A stretch of 64,000 nt of DNA from Nectonema munidae. Lineage: Eukaryota; Nematomorpha; Nectonematoida; Nectonematidae. The notes under the pieces are model-generated. The model had not been told where the DNA came from. It was given only the letters and a program-made list of their open reading frames with translations, and searched no databases. The DNA lies in assembly GCA_030549495.1 (NCBI GenBank), contig JAUIRK010001052.1:496001-560000 (forward strand). The letters are read 5' to 3'. Shown here piece by piece: positions 46,227-55,200 of the stretch; the first letter of the stretch is position 1, and each line of letters starts with the position of its first letter. Made by a program: the position numbers and the translations under genes.

Positions 46227-49200
46227 GTATTAGATTTTCGTTATTTGAAAAACTATAATTTTTTTTTGTCTAGTTAAAGCGTCAAAATTTAAATAGCAAA
46301 TTTGCAAAGTGTGAATTAAAAAGAGAGATGTTTTAGCAGGAGTCTGAGATCTCATTTTAGAAACAAATTTAGAACAGAGCTTTAAGAGGCTCATAATTTT
46401 AGAAGCTATAAATCATTAATACGGAATAATTATCTCAAATATAACATCGTTTAATAGTAAATACTATTAGTTTATATATCTATAGTAGTATTTTTATTAA
46501 AAATCCTAGTCAGGGCCGGCCCTAGTGTTCGCGGGGCCCTATGCAAAATGGATTGCGTGGGGCCCAGTATGTGTAGGAAGAAAGATTAAAAGTGAAAAAA
46601 AGAAAAGGGATTTGTTTTATTACTTTTTCATTAAAACAAAATGACGATCAAAATAACTTTACTTTGCGAACCTTGCATTTAGCGAAATCAATCAAAATAA
46701 AAAATAAGAAGCGCGGGGCCCACTGCGGCCGCATAGGTTGCGGTGGCCTAAGACCGGCCCTGATTCTAGTGGTTATTTACATACCAGAGGCGCACATCCT
46801 CAAAATTTTTCAGGGTGGGCGAACTTTTTTTTATAAATTTCAAAATTTATTATAAAGGAATTTTTGTCCAATGAACACACTACATAACTGCACTATTTTT
46901 ATCAAGTCAAATTATGTTGTTTGTAATTATGATTGCATCACTAACTTCAAATTCAGTCGTTTTCAAATTGGAGTCCGCGGTGCCATAGAGCCTATATAAA
47001 AAAAATAATATATATATGATTGGCGAAGCGAGGCAATTTAATGAGAAGGGGTTACTGAGTGGATCGTTTTGTGCAGCATATTGCATCCATATTGAGTCAT
47101 TTGCGATTTTGTCAATATGTCACATTTAAAAGAATAAATAATTTTGTCTTTGAATTGAGTGCTATTTTTATTTTTTTTCAGGCCTAATTTTATAGATGTA
47201 AATGTGCATTTATCTTAATGGCTTAAAAAAATGGAATATGACGACTCATATTTGACATTTGGTTTTGCTGCATTAACGTCTGGTGGGGATTAGGAATATA
47301 GCTTTTTGTGTCTGAAGTGTTTGCACTGAAGTTACATCCACTTTTCTAAGTCCGTCAAATGAAGCTTGCACTGGAAGTGAAGCACTAGAATTCGGTAAGC
47401 AAAATGACTATTTTAGACATCAAGCTCAACGATTGCAATTTTCAACTTTTTTGCATTCAGCTTGTTGAAACGATGGATCCTACGTACAATATGTATAGGA
47501 CAAGCACCTGGTAGACAATTTTTTGTTTTACAAAACTCTTATCAGTAGAACCACTTCTAGAAAAATATTTGGCAAAGTTGGACAATTTTTTACAGCACTA
47601 GCACATGCTATTAAGCCAGAACATCCACTTGAAGTGTGTACTGACCGTCCTCTATCAATTTCTTGTTATTTGAGTTTTCAGACTTTGAAGCAAAAATCTC
47701 CAGATGTAATTGGTGCCCAGTGCGGCTATTCATCGTCAAGCTCTGATAATGAAAACCATACCTGATGGGTTGAAAAATGTTCCAAATGAAGTCATTAAAA
47801 CAGAGTATTTAATTGAAGTAAATGCCTTAAACTCTTGCTTGTTTTCAGAGTTATGCCCAGAAAATGATTTTGAAAACTCTTGCGGTACTGAAACGTGAGG
47901 TGGCTTTCCAAACGAAAAGTTTCGAAGTGATACTATGGAAAGAAATCAGCAATTTCTGCAAAGCAAACAAGACATGCATGCAGAATTTTCTGATGTCCAT
48001 TTTCGTATAATACTATCATTTTTAGTGAACATATTTGAATCTATGAATTCCTTTAACATTGGGCCAAGTTCACAGTTTTTTTTGACAACAGTTGACAGCT
48101 TTGAAATGAGGCCGGAATGCTCGCTTTTACTTATATAAAGATATACTGGAGGCCAGACACCGTGTTGCATATCCTATCCAAGAAATTACTCTATTTTCCT
48201 AATCTAAAAATTTGAAAAATACTACCAATTTATCAAAACCCTATTTATTATCTCGATTAGTAATCTGGCCCCACAAGGCTTCTTAATGCAAGAACAGTTT
48301 ATTGATTTGATTAATGATTGATGAAGTGCAAAACATGTTTTTGTGAAATGTCTTATAGCGATTTTTCAATTGAACTGGGACAGTCCTATGCTGATGTTGC
48401 AAAGATGGCTCTGAAAGTTCCGATTCGATTTGCCACTACATATGAGTGAGCAAGCGTTTTCCATGATACTTGCCATTGAAAAGGTGTAAAATGTCTCTTC
48501 TAAAGATCATATGGAAAGGGTAGTATTTTTTAGATAAGATAAGACTTTATTCATGTTTAAAATGAAGTGAACTAAACTTTCGTTTATGTGTTCACATGGT
48601 AAAAAAATCCCTCATCCGTTCAGCGGAGAAGTATAAATGAGTTGAAATAAGAAGCATGAAAGGATGATAGATTCAAAAAAAACCTGGATTGAACTGGGAT
48701 TGAGTCAAAGTAGGCTTCATTTGTGATTAATTGAGTATTTGTAAAATAGTCATTAATTTCATCCGAATCAAAATGACAGTGATTGATTGGTTTCTTATCT
48801 AAAACTTCATTAATAAGTTTCCAGGTACTCTTCATATCAAATTTTGAGCTAGTGAACTTATTATAGTAAAACTTTTCTCTACTTTCCTTTACTAGCTTAT
48901 TATACATATTTCGTATTTGTTTAAACTCATTCCATTTAGAAAGGTTTCGATATTTCAAGAAAGATTTATAAACTTTGTTTTTATACTTTCTAAGTAATCT
49001 TAATTCTGGTGTGAACCATTCATTTTTAACTTTGGGCTTCATTTTCATAAAAGGAAAACATTTTTTATAGATATAAGATATTTTATCAATCAATACTTTA
49101 CAGTACTCATTAGCATTCAAATTAATATCTATATACCAATCTTCATTCAACATACAATTATAAAACATAAAATAATTTTTTGAAGACATATGAAGGATTA

Positions 49201-52200
49201 GAGTACTCTTTGGTAATACAGTCAGTAGATTATTCGATTACCCCCATTCAATATTGATTTGGAGTTAATCATTTTTCTTAGCCTCTCATCTCATTAATTG
49301 TCAACAAGCCTGATTTATATAAAATGAATTGGTTAGGTGGATTGATTACTCTACACTGAAATGCATTGTTGCTTAAAATTAAAATTTGTAGCAACGAAAT
49401 GTTACCAAGCTAGATTATTAACACAGAAAAACGAAGAATATTTAATATATAATATTTATATTCTACTTACACATATATTCAGTTGGTAAAGTAAATTTTT
49501 TGAAAATATATTTAGTACATGGGTCTATGAATTGACAGGTATGTAGCCGTGCATTTAAATTTCGCCCTTTTAAATAGAAATTGATTAAAATTTTAGGAAA
49601 AAAATTTCTACAAACCCTAAATTTATATAAATTAGCTGTTCAATTCCCTAAGTTATACGCTATAAATTATATGAAAATGAAATTATTCATACTAGGTTTT
49701 TAACAAAAATTTTAAGCAAAGTGTGAAAACATTGCCAACTATTCTAGATAAAAAAAATTAAAACATTAAATAAAACGATTTTCTAAGTATAAAGATCCTT
49801 GCTCTTTCTTTTCTCACTCATTCCACCCATTCTGCTTTAAAAAGTGATTTAGGAAAAAATTTCTCACATTTTTATTAAGCCACATAATTCAGATATATAC
49901 TGACTGAGTCGAAGACAGTTTCCATTAGATGTTCATTTTTCGTGTTTTAGCAGCAGCAAAATTATCGATGACTTCGTCAAAATCAACACAATCGAGAACT
50001 TCTTTCTTAATGCTCATAAGAGCCAGACTTTAGAGGTGGGCTTGCCCCATAGTGCTCCTTAGGTAGGACTTAATTAGTTTTAGCTTGCTGAATGAACTTT
50101 CACAGGGTGCAATAGAAGTTTCAATTGTCAGCATGATCCTTGGAGCCACTTATAGATTCGTACAGAGTCCTGAGTGCGAGGAGAGGAAACCAAGTAACTC
50201 CATAGCGTTTGTCGATTTTTCCTTCCGAGGTTTCAAAAAAAATTTTACATCCCCAAGCCAAACCCCCTAAGGTTGTTGACTGGGCAATGAAATGCCCCCG
50301 TAGGTGTGGCGCCCCTAGGCAATTGCCCCCACCCCACTGCTCTCCCCCTTGATACGGCACTGGTTTAAATTATCCGCTTCGCCCGATTTAAAGTACGGGA
50401 GGAGGGCTGATCAAGCACAGGGCGGGGGCATAACTGAGTTTAATGTGCGACTATAAATCAAATTTCAAAGGAGTTTAAGAAGGGCAAAATAAATCCCAGG
50501 AAGCCTACCTCCCCCCCCCCCCCCCTTTATCGACGGGCCTCGTCACAGTAATTAATATGGATAAACCGTTTAAGCTTCAAATTATAGAGTTCTTATATAG
50601 TTATGTGCTATAAAAAATATTTGGCCCGCTCAAAAATGTATTGGCTCTTGTTCAAATTACTGGCTACATTACTGCCTCTGATCAAATATACCTTAAATTT
50701 GCATTATTTTTTCAAAGAAATGGACGTTAATGAAAAAATAGATTTCAAATATTCATTCTGAGACAACCTTAAAATAAGAAACCTAATATGGAAAATCTAC
50801 TCAAGACAAGCAAGTATTTTAAATACTATAAAAAAAGAGAAAATTATTAGGGGAGGGGGGGGGGGGAGGCGAAAAGGCTTTTTTGCCCCCTTGAAATCAC
50901 ATTGGTGGACCATCGCCCCCTTGCCCCTAGGATAAGCTCCCCTGTTACATACATAAATATAAATATAAACCTAAAAAATTTTAATCTCAATTTAGAAAAA
51001 CCTGACTAAAAAAATTAACTTACAATTATTTTGTCCCTGTTGCTGATATAAAAAGTGTAGGAAAGAAAGCTGTTATCTTGGCATTAGCACTTCATCTTGT
51101 GAAAGAAGCTTTTCCACCTAGAACCTTAACTTCTCAAAGGCAATCAATGTCAGCAGGAACAAAAGAAGCTAATACTGCTCGCAGAGGAAGAGAATATTTG
51201 CAAGGAGTAATATTTGAAGAATTTTTGTTAACCTTTTCGAAATTCTCAAAAAGTTTAGTGTTTTAAAATGTAATAAAGTCGAAGTTTAACTTAAAAAAAT
51301 ATTTATTTGATAAATACACATACTATAAGTTTAATTCTTGTAATGAGGAACGTAAAGTATTATTCCTTGAGAGTTCATTCGCCTCTTTATCATTTTGAGA
51401 GAAGGGATTTTGTCCGGGGGGGGGGGGGGGATTTTGTCCAGACCCCTGATTTCGCCACCTCATTTGTCGCATACCGATCAACTTACGCTAATTTAAAAAA
51501 ACCTCTTACCTATGGTTTAGCACAGAACTTTCTAATCTTAGAAAAAAAAAGTTTTTTTATATGCTAAATATAGAAATCTCACTCTGTTTATGAGAAAACG
51601 GTTTATAGAAAGTTTCTTAAATTCTATAAACGTAAAATTAATCAAGTAAAAGTGTTGTTTTATTCTAAAAAAATCAAATTATTCGAGCAGGTCTTTTTGG
51701 AAATCTGCTAATTCTTTTTTAAATCCCAATATTAAAGCTAAAAATATGCCATTTACTCCTGAAGAGCTCATGGAAAGTTTTTTCCCAATCATAAATCCTC
51801 ACATAACTACTTTTAACCATACCAGTATTAACATTCCATTTAACAAATTTGAATTATCTTATTTTTCTATTTCATAAGATGATGTTATATTATAGCAGTT
51901 GCTTCTATTTCAAATAAAAAATCTTATGGACCTGATGATAATGTCAATTTTTGCTAAATCAATCTTATGTTATATTCAGTGTCTAGTTCATATACTTAAT
52001 ATCTCTCTATCTTCTGGTATTTATCCATTATCGCTTAAGCTTACCAAAGTGTTACCTATTTTAAAACCTGATAAAAAGTTTGACGCTATCAACTCTTATA
52101 GACCAATAAGCGTAACTTCCAAATAGTCTATCTAAATTTATTGCTTTTTTTTGATAAATGTAAGCTTATATCTTCAAATCAACTTGGCTCTTTTAAAAAC

Positions 52201-55200
52201 CCCTCAACACAAGATGTTCTTTTTACTTTTGTACATCGAATTTCCGATTCTTTTTTTAATAGTCAAGCTACACTATCAATTTTTTAGACTTAAAAGAGCT
52301 TTCAATTCCGTTGATCACAAGCTGTTATTTTATAAACTTCATTGATATGGCATTAGGCGTCTTCTTCTTGATTGGATTTCTTCTTTTCTTTCTTTTTGTT
52401 CAAATTATGTTTACTAGCATAGTTCTTCTTTCATTCAAAATGTCAATTTAGGTGTCCCTCAAGGATCAATACGTGGGCCTTATTTGTCCGATATTTTTAT
52501 TAATGATATCAATTATGAATCTTTCTTTTTTCGTTTTATTCTTTATGCTGATGCAGTGGCGGATCCAAGGGGGAGGCCTCATATGGGCCTAGGCCCTCCC
52601 CTTATGAAAATTGGCTTCGAAAATTACCCTTACATTTATAAAAAATAAATTTATGCAATTTATTCATGGGAAAATAATGTTAAAAATATGAAAACAGGTA
52701 ATTAGTGATTCTAAAACAGATAATACAGCTGTCGTATTCTCTGAAGACTTTTAGCAAAATTGCAAAAAAATTAAATAGATTTTGCCCCCCCCCCTCTATA
52801 AGAAATTTCTGGATCTGCCACTGTGCTGATGATATCTTGATAACTCATCTCGTTCAAAATTTTATGTTTTTAGAGTTTGATAAAGTTAATGTTCTTTTAA
52901 AATCGATTAATGATTGGTAGATTAATAATAGTCTTCCCTTAAATGTTTCAAAATGTTGTTACATGTTTTTTACTAATAAAAGTGTTGAAACAATTTGTCA
53001 TCTGGAAATGAATGGCGAAACTTTACATCACGTTTTCCAATTTCGGTATTTGGGGGTTGTACTTGAGACAAATTAAATGGAAAAGTCATGCATCACACAT
53101 TATTACCAAATTGCCTCGTCCATATGGAATTTTGTTTAATTGTAGGTATACTTTGATAATAAGTCACATTTTATGCTTTTTAATGCTCTGGTTTACCCTC
53201 TTATTGTATGCTAACATTCTTTTCTACAACTCTGATAAACATCATCCAAACATGCTCCACTCACGATTAAAGTAATTTCTCAAATTTATTAATTACTCTT
53301 GATCAAATTGCAACACATTCCCTGTGTACTTTTACTTTCAAAAATTATATTATTTAAATGGATACTTTCTAAGATATTTTTGACAGCATAAATTCTTAAT
53401 TTTTTTCAATTTTATTTGAAGAATTATACCTACCTGTCATTCAAAAATAGCCAAGATAGGCATTATGATTGAAACTTGAATATTTTGTGTTCATGTCTAT
53501 ATATTTTTCTAGCTATTTTTCTTATTAGTTAACCATGTTAATGCTAGTTTATTGAATTAACTGTATTTGTTGATTTTACAGTAGCTTATTATTTATGTAC
53601 GGAGCGGGACTGGTAATTTACATTATCCTTTGGCCCTCTTTCTCTTTTTTTTTGAAAATCTTCCTTGTATGTTTTTTATAATTCATCTAATTGTGAATGC
53701 GTATATTTCTATTATAATTTTTAAATAAATCTTCGTTTTCTTCTTCTTTATATAGTAATGTGTTATAAAAAATATTTGCCCCACTGAAAAAAAATTGTGG
53801 GCTCTTTTTCAAATTCCTGACTACATTACTGCCTCTTATCAAATATTGCTCAAATTCGAAAAGATTTTATTATACCAAATAAACCGGAAATTAATAAAAA
53901 AAATTTGTTTTAATTATTCATTCAACGTCTACAAGAAAAGTAATGTGGATAATCTGCTCACAAAACAAACAACTCTTTTAAATAATATAAATAAAGGTAT
54001 AGAATTGAGAGAATTAAAAATTATTATTGGCGAGTTGGCGAAAGGCCTTTTCACCCCCATTAACTTTGCCTCATGAAAGTATTATAATTTTAGTTTAAAT
54101 TTCATTGTTTTATTCAATTCGAAGATGAATGCGAAAGCTTTAAAGTTCATATAACGCTTGTACTGATGGTTGAAGAAACTTATTTTGATAATCAAAGCTC
54201 AATCCTGAGAATAAAAGGCAAAAACATTTTGGAAAATGAGTACGTTAAGAAGGGAGCTTACCACACGCTCGAGCTCAACATAAACAAAAAGTTCACTTTG
54301 TCAAAGGATGAGTGGGATTCCATTGATTTGGATAGAATTGAAAATGCTTGTAACATTGAGAAGAAAGCTGATTTAGCGGCTGTGATTATGCAAGAAGGTA
54401 AAGTACTTTTTTCAATAAATTTCTATATTATATTTAATATTTTTTTCAAGCACACCTTTCTTCAATTTAAATGAAACTAAACGTTTACCACTGAAAATTA
54501 TAATATGCTAAACAGTTAATCAAAGCTAACAAACTATTATTTCATCATATAAACAAATATCATAAATTTAAGCTCTTTTAGTTCAAAGTAAAAACACTTG
54601 CTCACAATTGTTAAGTGATAAAGTGCAATGCTTCAGTTAGAACTAAGAAAGAAGAAAAGCATTGCTAAACAGGGCGCACATTTTTGAAATTATTATTTTT
54701 ACTAAGGAAATATTTACTTATGAAACTTATGGTTCAAAAATGCGCTGACTAATGAATATTGATGGTTTTATATTTTTTTCCAAAATATTTTACTATTGAC
54801 TTTGAATAGAGATTTATATTTTTTCTTTAAAAAAAACATTTAACTATCAAAAATGATATTTAACAAATAATAGCAAAATGTTTGCAAACACAAACCTATT
54901 ATAATAGAGTTGATTTTAAGGGTACACGACATTTGGCTAATGGATATTTGGCCCAAAATATTCTATTATTTTTTAATATTTTTTTTAATTTTCATGAAGA
55001 TAATCGGAATTCAAAAAATTTATTGATATGGGAAATTTTGAAAACGTAGCAAAATAATTATGAGAATATATTAAAAAAGTCTGTTAAAAAACTAGAAATT
55101 ATAAATTGATGTAATAAATAAATATTAATATCGAGCCTCAATGGTTTTTAGGGTGTACCCCTCAGCTTAACATTTGAAGGTCAGGGTTCGATCCCCAACG

